The notes under the pieces were generated by a model. That model did no database searches, was not told the DNA's origin, and was given only the letters and a program-made list of their open reading frames with translations. 64,000 bases of DNA, taken from positions 496,001 through 560,000 of the forward strand of contig JBLXBZ010000003.1 of assembly GCA_048265185.1 (NCBI GenBank), given 5' to 3'. The number at the start of each line of letters is the position of its first letter. The first letter of the stretch is position 1. Positions 17,942-26,634 of the stretch are shown here, piece by piece. The translations under genes and the position numbers were made by a program. This DNA comes from JBLXBZ01 sp048265185 (GTDB lineage Bacteria > Pseudomonadota > Alphaproteobacteria > Rhizobiales > Stappiaceae).

Positions 17942-19224
17942 TGAGGCGTCTCCAACAAGAAATTATAGATGATCGCCGTTCCCGCCATGAAGTCGGAAAT
18001 TTCCATTGCTTCATGGGGATTATGCGACCCATTGCGGTTTCGCACGAAAACCATGCCGGTGGGAATACCGGCATTTGCAAAAACCGCCGCGTCATGACCG
18101 CCGCCGCTGGCCATGACGAATGGTTCAAGCCCGGTTTTCGTCATGGCGGCGCTGAGACTTGAAACGATTTCTGGATCGCACAACGCGGGAGAAGCTCCGT
18201 TTTCGCGGTCAAGCTCGAAAGAAACGCCTCGATCTTTTTCGATTGTGCGCATTTCCTGACGCATCAATGCGCGCATGGATTGGAGCACTTCAATATTCTG
18301 ACTGCGAATGTCAAGGCTGAAGCGAACCTCGTCAGGGATGCGCGTCATGGCGTGGCGAGAAGGATCAGTGCCGACGATCCCGCTGGTGAGCACCATGTCG
18401 CTGCCTTTTTGCACGATCGTCAACCAGCTTTCATCCAACCGGGTGAGAAGGTCGGCGAGGGCGAAAACCGGATCATGCCGATAGGCGCGAGGGACGGCGC
18501 CTGAATGGCCGGCCTCGCCAATGCAGCGGATCTGCTTATGACGGATGTTGCCGCGAATGCCGGAGACTACCGCCGCTGGCATATCTTTGGCGATCAAAAG
18601 CGGTCCCTGCTCAATATGCAATTCGAGATAGGCGAGAATATTGTCTTTTTCGATCAAGGGTTTTTCGGCGCGGATCGGCGTCATATCGATGCCGATGTCG
18701 CTCATATGCTCGTCCAGAGCGCGCCCGTCGCCCTTGTGTTTGGCGGCGCGCTCCTCTTCGGGCAAAACGCCCAAAAGCGCTTTCGAGGCGATATAGCATG
18801 GTCCGAACCAGGCGCTTTCTTCGCCGCGCATGGCGAGGACCTTAACGGGGCGAGCGAAGCGCCGCCCTGCTTTTTTCGCCCGTAGAAGACACATGAGACC
18901 GGCGAGAACGCCGGCGAGCCCGTCGAAGTTCCCCCCTTGTGGCACGCTGTCCACATGGGAGCCGACCAGAACATATTTTGAAGCGTCTCTATCTTCAGGC
19001 AGGCAGAACACGGCGTTCAAGCCCGCGTCATAGCTGACGTGCAGCCCTTCCGATTTGGCGAATTTCTCTAGATATTCCAGAGTCCATGTTTCGATTTGTG
19101 AGAAAGCCGGACGACTGACGCCTTCCGTATCCGCGGTTTTTTTCGCGATGTCTTCAAACAGACGGGCCGCGGTCTGATCGATTTTTTTGTCCAGCTCGCT
19201 CCAGTTTTCGGGGTGCGCGTTCAT
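17938..19224 (-). CDS. M20-family N-carbamoyl-amino-acid / allantoate amidohydrolase
   Basis: A 428-residue zinc hydrolase of the group containing N-carbamoyl-L-amino-acid hydrolases, beta-ureidopropionases and allantoate amidohydrolases. Metal ligands are visible in GSHVDSVPQGGNFDG (His and Asp), RGEESAWFG (the Glu pair), LELHIEQGP and the late GSHNPHEAMEI. The segment EAGHSGAVPRAYRHD is the dimer/substrate region. It is locked by 4-base overlaps between pyrD and pyrC. In that setting the natural substrate could be N-carbamoyl-aspartate, giving aspartate, CO2 and ammonia; this is inference from position. Confidence 0.88.
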   Translation of the reverse strand: MNAHPENWSELDKKIDQTAARLFEDIAKKTADTEGVSRPAFSQIETWTLEYLEKFAKSEGLHVSYDAGLNAVFCLPEDRDASKYVLVGSHVDSVPQGGNFDGLAGVLAGLMCLLRAKKAGRRFARPVKVLAMRGEESAWFGPCYIASKALLGVLPEEERAAKHKGDGRALDEHMSDIGIDMTPIRAEKPLIEKDNILAYLELHIEQGPLLIAKDMPAAVVSGIRGNIRHKQIRCIGEAGHSGAVPRAYRHDPVFALADLLTRLDESWLTIVQKGSDMVLTSGIVGTDPSRHAMTRIPDEVRFSLDIRSQNIEVLQSMRALMRQEMRTIEKDRGVSFELDRENGASPALCDPEIVSSLSAAMTKTGLEPFVMASGGGHDAAVFANAGIPTGMVFVRNRNGSHNPHEAMEISDFMAGTAIIYNFLLETPQ

Positions 19225-20165
19225 GGCGCCGCCTCCATGAAGACGACTGCGTCGGCCGCTTCCTCATCGCGCACTCCGCCGATAATTTCGGCTACGGATT
19301 TATGGCCGTGAAGTTCTAGATAGTCGTGTAGCTCTTTAATCAAGCTGACCATGATCGTGGGGTTGATAAAGGTTGCGGTTCCCACCTGAACGGCTGTGGA
19401 GCCGGCGATCAGATATTCCAAAATATCCTCCACCGTGCTGATGCCGCCGCAGCCGATCACCGGGATGTTCACCGCTTTCGCGCATTGATAAGCCATGCGT
19501 AGGGTGATGGGTTTGAGCGCAGGTCCGGAAAGACCGCCCATGAGATTGCCCAGCTTGGGTTTTCGGGAATGAACGTCGATGGACATGGCCAGCATAGTGT
19601 TGGCCACCACCAGGGCGTCGGCGCCGCCTTCTTCCGCCGCTCGCGCCACGTCAGACGTCTCTCCCGTGTTGGGAGTTAGTTTCGCCCACAGCGGCAAATT
19701 CGTCGCCGCCCGCAATTTGCGCATGACGGAAAGCGTGGTGGAAGGCCGCATGGCGAAGGCTTTGCCGTCTTCCTCGATGTTCGGGCAGGAGATGTTCACT
19801 TCAATCGCCGCCACGCCGGGGACGCTGATTTCTTCGCAAAGCCGGGCGAATTCATCGGCGGTGTTGCCCGAGATCGAGACTACCAGTGGCGCCTCGAATT
19901 TACGGTAATAGGGGATCACCTCGTCGATGAAATGGCGCACGCCCTTGGAGGGGATGCCGATGGAGTTGAGCATTGAGCCGCGCACTTCGCATACGCGCGG
20001 GGTGGCGTTGCCGCCGCGTTTGCCGCGGGTGATCGTCTTGGTGACATGAGCGCCAAGGCAGTCCAGATCGAATACGCCGTCCAGATCGTCGGAAAAGGTG
20101 CCGGAAGCCGGCATGATAGGATTTTTGAGGGCGAGCGAGCCGATGGATACCGAAAGATCTACCAT
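19221..20165 (-). CDS. pyrD: Dihydroorotate dehydrogenase PyrD, class 1 (catalytic subunit)
   Basis: FMN enzyme interconverting dihydroorotate and orotate. It is 314 residues, with no N-terminal membrane helix, so it is the soluble class 1. Landmarks are NPIMPASGTF, the catalytic-loop segment EVNISCPNIEEDGKAF with Cys as the class 1 base, the GLSGPALKP motif and IGCGGISTVEDILEYLIAG. The ATG at 20165 has AGGAGG ahead and overlaps the end of the pyrK-like gene by 7 bases. With PyrK next to it this is the NAD-linked class 1B form, which can run in reverse. Confidence 0.95.
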   Translation of the reverse strand: MVDLSVSIGSLALKNPIMPASGTFSDDLDGVFDLDCLGAHVTKTITRGKRGGNATPRVCEVRGSMLNSIGIPSKGVRHFIDEVIPYYRKFEAPLVVSISGNTADEFARLCEEISVPGVAAIEVNISCPNIEEDGKAFAMRPSTTLSVMRKLRAATNLPLWAKLTPNTGETSDVARAAEEGGADALVVANTMLAMSIDVHSRKPKLGNLMGGLSGPALKPITLRMAYQCAKAVNIPVIGCGGISTVEDILEYLIAGSTAVQVGTATFINPTIMVSLIKELHDYLELHGHKSVAEIIGGVRDEEAADAVVFMEAAP

Positions 20166-21004
20166 CCCATAGCCTCCTGAAGGTTGAATACGGGGCCTTC
20201 CCGGCAAACGCGCTCTTGCGTGATTTCGCCGTTGCGGCGGAAGGAGCGCACGCAGCATTGGCACATGCCAAGACCGCAGGCCATCTGTTGCTCAAGGGCG
20301 ATTTCGCCGGCGACGCCATGTTCCGCGCCAAGAGATTGCAACAGCTTCAGCAGCCGGTTGGAGCCGCAGGTGTAAAAGGCGTCGACGCCTTTCGAACTGA
20401 TCTGGTTTTCAATGATCTTGCGCAGGTTTTCCACGGAAGAGGAACCGTCGGTATCGGTGACGGTGATGACGTTGGCGCCGAGTGCGCGGAAGTGCTCCAC
20501 GGACATTAACACGTCAGGCGCGCGCGCGCTGCAAATGGCGGTGAGATGCTTGCCAAGCCGCTGGGCTTCCTGCGCCAAGGGGGCGAGGGTGGCGAGGCCC
20601 ACGCCTCGGGCGACCAGCAACAGTTTGTCCCATTCGTCGCGGATGGTGAAACCAACCCCAAGCGGACCAAGAACGTTGAGGCTTTCATTCGGCGCCAATT
20701 GCGCCAGGGCGCGCGTGCCTTCCCCTGCGATCTTGTAAAGAAACGATAATTCGCCCTTGACGGCATCATATCCGTAGATGCTCATTGGTCGGCGCAAATA
20801 AGGCTGGTCGCCGCCGCGCACGGGGCACAGTAGGTGGAAGAATTGACCCGGAGCGCAGTCCAAAATATGCGCCGGAGCGTCTAGGACCAGCAGCCGATAT
20901 TCGCCGTTTACGGGCGTGTTTTCTTTCACGCGGCAAGCTGCTTCGAAAACACGTGCCCGCTCCCCCGGGAGTCCGGAGGTTGAAATCTCTTTTAATTCAG
21001 ACAT
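20159..21004 (-). CDS. pyrK: Dihydroorotate dehydrogenase electron-transfer subunit PyrK
   Basis: Iron-sulfur flavoprotein that passes electrons between PyrD and NAD. It is 281 residues: an FAD domain with YLRRPMSIYGYD, an NAD-binding region with ARGVGLATLAPLA in place of the usual GGGxGxAPL, and a C-terminal [2Fe-2S] site (CGLGMCQCC, then a fourth Cys in RVCREGPVF). The start is 10 bases after the dctM stop, so it sits in one operon with the TRAP genes. The usual GGGIG being ARGVG is a small oddity. Confidence 0.93.
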   Translation of the reverse strand: MSELKEISTSGLPGERARVFEAACRVKENTPVNGEYRLLVLDAPAHILDCAPGQFFHLLCPVRGGDQPYLRRPMSIYGYDAVKGELSFLYKIAGEGTRALAQLAPNESLNVLGPLGVGFTIRDEWDKLLLVARGVGLATLAPLAQEAQRLGKHLTAICSARAPDVLMSVEHFRALGANVITVTDTDGSSSVENLRKIIENQISSKGVDAFYTCGSNRLLKLLQSLGAEHGVAGEIALEQQMACGLGMCQCCVRSFRRNGEITQERVCREGPVFNLQEAMGW

Positions 21005-21013
21005 TTGTACCTC

Positions 21014-22294
21014 TTATCCGAAAATAAGTCGCGGGATCGCCAATGAAAGCTCAGGCACATATGTCACGAGCCCCAGAACGAGCAGATTGGTGATGACAAA
21101 GGGCCAGACGCCGGAGACGATGGTTGTAACTGGTTTGTTCAACGTTGATGAGGCGACGAAAATATCCAGACCGAACGGCGGGGTGATCATGCCCAGACTG
21201 ATGTTGAGGGTGACGATCATGCCGAAATGCACCGGATCGACGCCCAGAGATAAGGCGACGGGGTAGAGCGGCGGCACCAGAATCAGCAAGGCCGAGTTTG
21301 GATCGATGAACATCCCCGCGATGAGGAAACAGATATTGACGACGATCAGGAACTCAATCGGCCCGGCGTTGATGTCGCTCAAAAAAGCGCTGATGAAAGT
21401 TGGCACCTGCGCCAAGGTGACGAAAAAGGACAACAGTCCGCCAAAGGCCAGCAGAATAAAAATCACCGATGTCTGGATCGCGCTCTTCTCGGTGATTTTG
21501 AACAGTTTCGCCGGGGTGAGCTCCCGGTAGATCGCCATTTCAACGAAAATTGCATAGACGACGCTGACCACGGCGGCTTCCGTTGGCGTGACGAAGCCTG
21601 AGTAAATGCCGCCGAGAATGATGAGCGGCATGCCAAGCGCCCAGCCGGAGCGACGCAGAGCGTGCATTCGATCTTTAAAGCTTGTGCGTTCTGACTTTGG
21701 AATCCCGGCGCGCCGCGCCTCGATCATGACAAGGATGGCGAAAGCGAGCCCTAAAACCAACCCGATGGCGAGACCGCCGGCGAAGAGCTTCGCCACTGAT
21801 GTTCCTGTCATCCAGCCATAGACGATAAAAGTGATCGACGGCGGGATAAGAAGCGCGGTTTCCGCGCTGGAGACGATGAGGCCGAGACTGAACTTCTCTG
21901 AAAAACCACTTTGTCGCAAACGCGGGTACACCATTTTACCCATGGCGGCGACGGTCGCCGGCGCAGAGCCAGAAACAGAACCGAAAGCCATTGAGCCGCC
22001 GATGGTGGTGTGGCCAATGCCGCCGCGCGTATGGCCGACGAGGGTTTGGATGAAATCGGTCAAGCGGCTGGCGATTTGCCCCGCACCCATCAATTGCGCG
22101 GCGAAAATGAAGAAAGGAATGGCCAGAAGTGTTGTGTGATTAATGCCGCCGACGAGTTTTTGGACCAATACGACGTCAGGCAGGGAGCCGTAAAAGGATT
22201 CCTTGATCGCCAGAGCCGGCAATCCCAGAACCAGAAACATTTCAAAGCCGAAAACAAGAAGAACGAAGGCCAGAATGATTGGAATTGCGATCAT
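21014..22294 (-). CDS. dctM: TRAP transporter large membrane subunit DctM (second system)
   Basis: Permease subunit of 426 residues with about 12 hydrophobic segments. Typical features are GGINHTTLLAIPFFIFAAQLMGAG, the SMAFGSVSGSAPATVAAMG motif, PPSITFIVYGW, GIYSGFVTPTEAAVVS and the late NISLGMITPPFGLDIFVA. It overlaps dctQ by 4 bases and is followed after 10 bases by pyrK. That close spacing links the transporter to the pyrimidine-ring enzymes and is the main hint about its substrate. Confidence 0.94.
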   Translation of the reverse strand: MIAIPIILAFVLLVFGFEMFLVLGLPALAIKESFYGSLPDVVLVQKLVGGINHTTLLAIPFFIFAAQLMGAGQIASRLTDFIQTLVGHTRGGIGHTTIGGSMAFGSVSGSAPATVAAMGKMVYPRLRQSGFSEKFSLGLIVSSAETALLIPPSITFIVYGWMTGTSVAKLFAGGLAIGLVLGLAFAILVMIEARRAGIPKSERTSFKDRMHALRRSGWALGMPLIILGGIYSGFVTPTEAAVVSVVYAIFVEMAIYRELTPAKLFKITEKSAIQTSVIFILLAFGGLLSFFVTLAQVPTFISAFLSDINAGPIEFLIVVNICFLIAGMFIDPNSALLILVPPLYPVALSLGVDPVHFGMIVTLNISLGMITPPFGLDIFVASSTLNKPVTTIVSGVWPFVITNLLVLGLVTYVPELSLAIPRLIFG

Positions 22295-22818
22295 GGGCGT
22301 TCTCCTTCGCGCGGATCCATATTTTCATCTTCAGGCAAGGGCGCGAAACGGTTCAAGACGCCAAAGAAGCTGAGACCATAGCGCAGCGCCAGCAGCAGAA
22401 AGCCGATCATCGGCGCCATATAGATCCAGCCCATTTCTATGTTGAGGGTTGGGCTGCGCTGGCCGGTCGAAAAGACGAATAAGACTAGGCGGTAAGCCAA
22501 TAGGGCGACGTAAAGAGAGAAGGTGAGGCCGATCAAATCGATCAGGCGTAGAAGCTGTCGACGTTTTTTTTCATCCAAAGCGTTTCGCAACGAATCAACG
22601 CTCACATGTCGCCCGCCTTCCAAAGCCAATCCAAGCGCTCCGAAAACCAGAAACAGGTTGAGCAATCGCACCGCTTCTTCCACCCAAGCGAAGTCGCTGG
22701 CCAAAGAGCCCGCGAATTCACGCACCAAAACATTCATGAAAAACAAGAAAACCATAAGAAGGAAGATCGCCACAATCGCTGCGCGCTCGATCCCTCGTAG
22801 GAGTTGAACAATCTTCAA
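22291..22818 (-). CDS. dctQ: TRAP transporter small membrane subunit DctQ (second system)
   Basis: A 175-residue four-helix membrane protein (helices about 12-32, 48-68, 88-112 and 130-155). Family features are RGIERAAIVAIFLLMVFLFF near the start, WVEEAVRLLNLFLVFGALG and GGRHVSVDSLRNAL. It overlaps dctM by 4 bases. The 184 bases between it and dctP hold a hairpin with a short T-run. Confidence 0.88.
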   Translation of the reverse strand: MKIVQLLRGIERAAIVAIFLLMVFLFFMNVLVREFAGSLASDFAWVEEAVRLLNLFLVFGALGLALEGGRHVSVDSLRNALDEKKRRQLLRLIDLIGLTFSLYVALLAYRLVLFVFSTGQRSPTLNIEMGWIYMAPMIGFLLLALRYGLSFFGVLNRFAPLPEDENMDPREGERP

Positions 22819-22952
22819 AGTAACCTCCCTATGGAAGGCGCCCTGATCTACGGTGTTTGGCCCGTATTTAAGTCAGGACGCCACTTTCAGTTCGATGGGC
22901 CACTTGCACGTGGTTCGGGTTTTATTGGGATGATTATGGAACCCGGAATCTG

Positions 22953-22979
22953 AAAACGGCGAGGACGTGCCCCGCCGTT
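22953..22979 (-). terminator. Partial terminator between dctP and dctQ (second system)
   Basis: On the minus strand AACGGCG (22979-22973) pairs with CGCCGTT (22961-22955), with a further GG/CC pair in the loop region, and runs into TTTT. It lies 24 bases after the dctP stop. Like the hairpin in the first TRAP operon it would favour dctP over the membrane subunits. Confidence 0.6.
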
Positions 22980-23002
22980 GGTTTTGAAACGCCGTTAAAA
23001 GG

Positions 23003-24037
23003 TTATTTTGTCGTTTCAGCGTAAGCTTCTTCGTAAACCTTAAGGACGGCTTCGCCCTCTTCGCCTGCGCGCTCAAGATAGGCGGCGCGGGTGGGACCAT
23101 AGGTTTTTTCGCGAAGAGCCGCTTTTTCAGCCTCGTCCATGACGCGCACTTCCGTATCGCCGCTTTCCTTGATGACATTGAGCGCGTCTTCGACAGCCGC
23201 CGCTTTGTGAGCCGTCAGCTCCGGAATGACTTCAAGGAACGCCTCGGTGATGACCTTCTGGTGCTCGGCGGGCAAACTGGACCACCAAGCGGGGTTGAAC
23301 AGAATCACGTCTTCCATAGCGCCGTGGTTGGAAACAGCCAGATGTTTCTGAACCTCGTAGAATTTCATCCGCTGAATTGTGTCGAGGGGGTTCTCTTCGC
23401 CGTCGACAACGCCGGTCTGCAAGGATGTGTACAGCTCGCCGAAGGGCAGGGCGATAGCCGATGCGCCAAGAGCGCTGAATTGTTCGAGCAGGATTTTGGA
23501 ATCCATGACGCGGAATTTTTGACCGGCGAAATCATCAAGCGTTGCGATTGGCTTGTTGGAGGTGAAATTCTTCCGGCCATTTGGCCACAGAGCGACGCCG
23601 GTGACGCCGCGGTTGTCGAAGGTTTTGAGCAAGGCTTCGCCAAAAGCGCCGCCGCGGATCGCCTGCGCTTGCGCTTCATCGGAGGGAAGTAGGAAAGGAA
23701 TGTCGAGGATCGAGACGACCGGGTTAAAACCGCCAAGGAACGCCGCAGGGGCGACGGTGCCCTGAATGACGCCGAGTTGAACCGCTTCTGTCATTTCGCG
23801 CTGGTTGCCAAGCTGGCCTTGCGGGAATAGCTCAAATTCAACGGCGCCATTGGTGCGCTCTTTGACAAGTTCGGCGACCTTTTCAAGGAAAACGTGACGT
23901 GATTGCTGGGTGCTTTCCAGGTGGCCGATTTTTGCTGTGAAATCAGCGGCCTGAGCATGCGCTGCGGCGAAAAATGCGAAACTGGCGACAGTCGCCGACT
24001 TCAAGGCGCTCATCAGAGCGGTTTTGGTGTCATTCAT
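23003..24037 (-). CDS. dctP: TRAP transporter substrate-binding protein DctP (second system)
   Basis: Periplasmic receptor of 344 residues with an N-terminal signal peptide ending around AAHAQA. Family features are HVFLEKVAELVKERTNGAVE, FPQGQLGNQREMTEAVQLG, the FAGQKFRVMDSKILLEQF segment with the ligand-binding Arg, and TGVVDGEENPLDTI. First gene of the long leftward operon with pyrK-pyrD-amidohydrolase-pyrC-pyrE. Context suggests a pyrimidine-ring carboxylate such as orotate, dihydroorotate or N-carbamoyl-aspartate as ligand; the sequence itself does not show the substrate. Confidence 0.93.
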   Translation of the reverse strand: MNDTKTALMSALKSATVASFAFFAAAHAQAADFTAKIGHLESTQQSRHVFLEKVAELVKERTNGAVEFELFPQGQLGNQREMTEAVQLGVIQGTVAPAAFLGGFNPVVSILDIPFLLPSDEAQAQAIRGGAFGEALLKTFDNRGVTGVALWPNGRKNFTSNKPIATLDDFAGQKFRVMDSKILLEQFSALGASAIALPFGELYTSLQTGVVDGEENPLDTIQRMKFYEVQKHLAVSNHGAMEDVILFNPAWWSSLPAEHQKVITEAFLEVIPELTAHKAAAVEDALNVIKESGDTEVRVMDEAEKAALREKTYGPTRAAYLERAGEEGEAVLKVYEEAYAETTK

Positions 24038-24109
24038 TGTATATCCCCTGGGTCAAGGCAGTTAAACCGAGAATAGTTAAGCTGACAGGACGGAGAATGG
24101 GAGTCAATT

Positions 24110-24131
24110 AAAATCTCAAATTTGAGATTTT
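24110..24131. promoter_or_regulatory. Perfect 22-bp palindrome upstream of dctP
   Basis: The half-site AAAATCTCAAA at 24110-24120 is followed at once by its exact reverse complement to 24131. It lies 72 bases before the dctP start and 107 before the divergent regulator, which is where an operator for that regulator would be expected. A small A/T-rich hairpin in RNA is the alternative, but no gene ends here. Confidence 0.65.
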
Positions 24132-24138
24132 TTGGGCA

Positions 24139-24196
24139 TATGTCCAAATTTTGACCAGTTGCGTTAAAAGTGAAATAGTATGCTATGTCCAAATTT
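24139..24196. promoter_or_regulatory. Two 13-bp direct repeats in the dctP/regulator promoter region
   Basis: TATGTCCAAATTT occurs at 24139-24151 and again at 24184-24196, 45 bases apart start to start. Two exact 13-base copies in under 60 bases of promoter DNA are unlikely by chance and may be binding sites for the divergent HTH regulator. Confidence 0.5.
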
Positions 24197-24237
24197 CATC
24201 CGGCGGACCTTAGAGAAAAAAGACCGAAAGCTGACCC

Positions 24238-25122
24238 ATGACGCTATTGATCGAAGAAATTGGTCCGCGGATGCGCGCATTCCGAATTGGTTGTGGTTTG
24301 ACGCCAGAGGAACTGGCTGCGGAAACTGGCGTTTCTCGCGCCGCGATTTATCGTTATGAGTCCGGTCATCCGCCGAAGGTGGATACTTTGGCGAAAATCG
24401 CGGAGCGTTTGGGCGTTTCCTTGCCCAATCTTTTGGGAGTCGGGATTGAATATATCGCTTCGGCGGTCAGCTTCTTTGAACGCATGCGCCAATTGGAGGA
24501 GCAAAGCGAACAGATTTGCGTGCTGTTTGGGCCGGTTTCTTATTTGCTGACCACGGATGAATTCGATTTTTATCTTCCCAAGGTGCTTGAAGAAAGCGTG
24601 CCGGGGGACGTTGTCAATCGCACCAACGCTCTTAGCGACATTGAACGGGTGATGGCGATCCTACGCCAGCGTAAAGAACATTATCGCGCTCGTCGGCCGA
24701 GTTTAGTCTGTTTGGTTTCGCTTGTGGAGTTGGAGCAATTTTGTCGCACGGGGTTCATTGGCGCCTATGATCCGCCAGGGGTCGATGTTGAGCGGCGCAA
24801 GCTAGTGGCGCGCGCCGAGGTGGAAAATATTATTCGAATGCTGCGCGATCAGCCCATTGGAACTCAGATCGGGGTTTTGGTGGACAGTATGCCCGGCGCC
24901 AGCTTTCAACTTTTTCGCCGTAGCCATTCCACCGAAGTTGGCGTTAGCCCTTATCGGCTTGGCTCATTTGCTAATTTGCGCATCGGCGTGGCCACCATTT
25001 CGGCGGCGCCCGAAGCGATCGACCTGTATGGCGACGTGATGGATCGCCTTTGGCGGCGCAGCGTCAAGGGCGAGGATGCGGCGCGAATTATTGAACGGCG
25101 AATTTTGGACTTGAAATTATAG
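24238..25122 (+). CDS. HTH (XRE-type) transcriptional regulator, divergent from TRAP-pyr operon
   Basis: A 294-residue DNA-binding protein. Residues 8-65 form an XRE/Cro-type helix-turn-helix (MRAFRIGCGLTPEELAAETG, VSRAAIYRYESG, LAKIAERLGVS). The remaining 230 residues, with no membrane segment, look like a ligand-sensing or dimerisation domain that I do not recognise. It is transcribed away from dctP, with a palindrome and direct repeats between them, so local control of the transporter-pyr operon is likely. A ligand from the pyrimidine pathway would fit but is not shown. Confidence 0.8.
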   Translation: MTLLIEEIGPRMRAFRIGCGLTPEELAAETGVSRAAIYRYESGHPPKVDTLAKIAERLGVSLPNLLGVGIEYIASAVSFFERMRQLEEQSEQICVLFGPVSYLLTTDEFDFYLPKVLEESVPGDVVNRTNALSDIERVMAILRQRKEHYRARRPSLVCLVSLVELEQFCRTGFIGAYDPPGVDVERRKLVARAEVENIIRMLRDQPIGTQIGVLVDSMPGASFQLFRRSHSTEVGVSPYRLGSFANLRIGVATISAAPEAIDLYGDVMDRLWRRSVKGEDAARIIERRILDLKL

Positions 25123-25323
25123 TGGTCAAAATATAGCCCTGCGCTGATGAACGTTAAATGCTTGAAAAGGCGTGGTTCCAATAATCAACGCTTTTGCGGT
25201 ATGGCGTTCCAGCGACTTGCGGATATTTATCAGATTTTTTTACGCGGATAGCAGGCCGCGTCGGCGGAATAATGCTAGTTTGCCATCTGATTTAAGCCAA
25301 TCCTTCCTGCGGAGATGCATTTG

Positions 25324-26136
25324 ATGACTGTCGTCATGAAGGGTGAAGAGTTCGAACAAGCCGTGCCGGCGGGCGTGTTTGTCGAAACGGTCACCGAAGT
25401 TAAACATTACACGAAACATCTTTTTAAATTTCGCATGACCCGACCTCAGAGCTTCCGGTTTCGCTCTGGTGAATTTGTCATGATCGGCTTGATGGTGAGT
25501 GGAAAGCCGCTCTACCGCGCCTATTCAATCGCCAGTCCGTCTTGGGACGAGGAGCTTGAGTTTTTCTCGATCAAAGTGGCGGATGGGCCGTTGACCCAGC
25601 ATTTGCAGTTGATTCAACCCGGCGACAAGGTCTTGATGAAAAAGAAACCGACGGGAACGCTGGTCAATGACGCCTTAACGCCGGGCAAGCGCCTTTATAT
25701 GTTCTCCACCGGCACGGGGATCGCGCCTTTCGCCAGCGTTATTCGCGATCCGGAGACTTATGAGAAATTCGACGAGCTAATCTTGACGCAGACATGCCGT
25801 GAAGTTGCGGAGCTGTCCTATGGCCACGAATTGGTGGAGGCGACCAAGAACGATCCTTTAATCGGCGAAATGGCGCGTGAGAAATTGCGTTTCTTCACTT
25901 CGGTGACGAGAGAAGATTACCCGGTGAAAGGGCGGATCACGAATTTGATTGAAGATGGAACGCTTTTTCGCGAACTGGGCGTTCCAGCTCTTGATTCGGC
26001 TACGGACCGGGGCATGATCTGTGGATCAATGGATATGTTGAAGGATACGAAAGCCTTGTTGGAGGCGGCCGGCCTGACGGAAGGCGCTAATAACAAACCT
26101 GGCGAATTCGTCGTTGAAAGGGCGTTCGTGGGTTGA
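25324..26136 (+). CDS. fpr: Ferredoxin-NADP reductase
   Basis: FAD enzyme exchanging electrons between NADP(H) and ferredoxin or flavodoxin, usually for oxidative-stress defence or biosynthesis. It is 270 residues of the short bacterial type. The FAD-binding RAYSIASP lies near 65-72, the NADP-binding FSTGTGIAPF near 123, CGSMDML near 235, and the C-terminus ends FVVERAFVG, typical of the proteobacterial subclass. I chose the ATG at 25324 (GGAG 9 bases ahead); the upstream ATG at 25315 directly abuts that site. It appears to be a single-gene unit. Confidence 0.93.
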   Translation: MTVVMKGEEFEQAVPAGVFVETVTEVKHYTKHLFKFRMTRPQSFRFRSGEFVMIGLMVSGKPLYRAYSIASPSWDEELEFFSIKVADGPLTQHLQLIQPGDKVLMKKKPTGTLVNDALTPGKRLYMFSTGTGIAPFASVIRDPETYEKFDELILTQTCREVAELSYGHELVEATKNDPLIGEMAREKLRFFTSVTREDYPVKGRITNLIEDGTLFRELGVPALDSATDRGMICGSMDMLKDTKALLEAAGLTEGANNKPGEFVVERAFVG

Positions 26137-26210
26137 GTTTGGCGCTTAAGCTGCTGAAATAACTTGCTTTTAATGCGTTAATTGCAAAGTTTTAGATTTT
26201 TGTAAACAGA

Positions 26211-26236
26211 GGCGGCGATTTCGCCCCCTTTTTTGC
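26211..26236 (+). terminator. Possible terminator downstream of fpr
   Basis: A short GGCG/CGCC stem (26214-26225) with an ATTT loop, extended by G/C on both sides and followed by CCC and six Ts. The stem is short, so this is tentative. Confidence 0.4.
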
Positions 26237-26618
26237 GTTTTTATGAGCTGAAGAAAGAGGCGGGTCAGCTTGGCGCAATTTTAAAGTGTTGTTAATAGTG
26301 CCCCGTGACAGATTTATCGGGCCCTATCAGGCGTTTTTTGTGATTTATCTGCATTTTTCATTAATACATATGTGTTTAGCGCGTCGCTAATATAGGTTGT
26401 AATAATTTTTTTACTCCACAAAAGCTATAGCAAAAATTGGTTAACGAAAATTAATACTTTGCGTTTTCGATAAGTATAAAATTTTATTAGAATTGTAATT
26501 TAATGTATTAAATTTTTATACAATTGAATTAAAAAGTATCATTTTGCGTGAATAATTTATTTTTGATATATTCATTTCATAGTGTTCTATTATGTAACTC
26601 CTGTTTGACTGTTTGGCT

Positions 26619-26634
26619 GTCCCCAAATAGGGAT
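26619..26634. promoter_or_regulatory. GTCCC-N6-GGGAC-type palindrome upstream of ftcR
   Basis: GTCCCCAAATAGGGAT, one mismatch from GTCCC-N6-GGGAC, ends 30 bases before the ftcR ATG. Copies with the same spacing lie before flgB (29226) and motE (32986), which points to a shared flagellar regulator, perhaps FtcR acting on its own gene. Confidence 0.6.

Noticed and set aside
26441..26454. TTAA-N6-TTAA upstream of ftcR, like a CtrA site
   Set aside because: CtrA sites have seven bases between the half-sites; this has six and lies in very A/T-rich DNA where TTAA is common.
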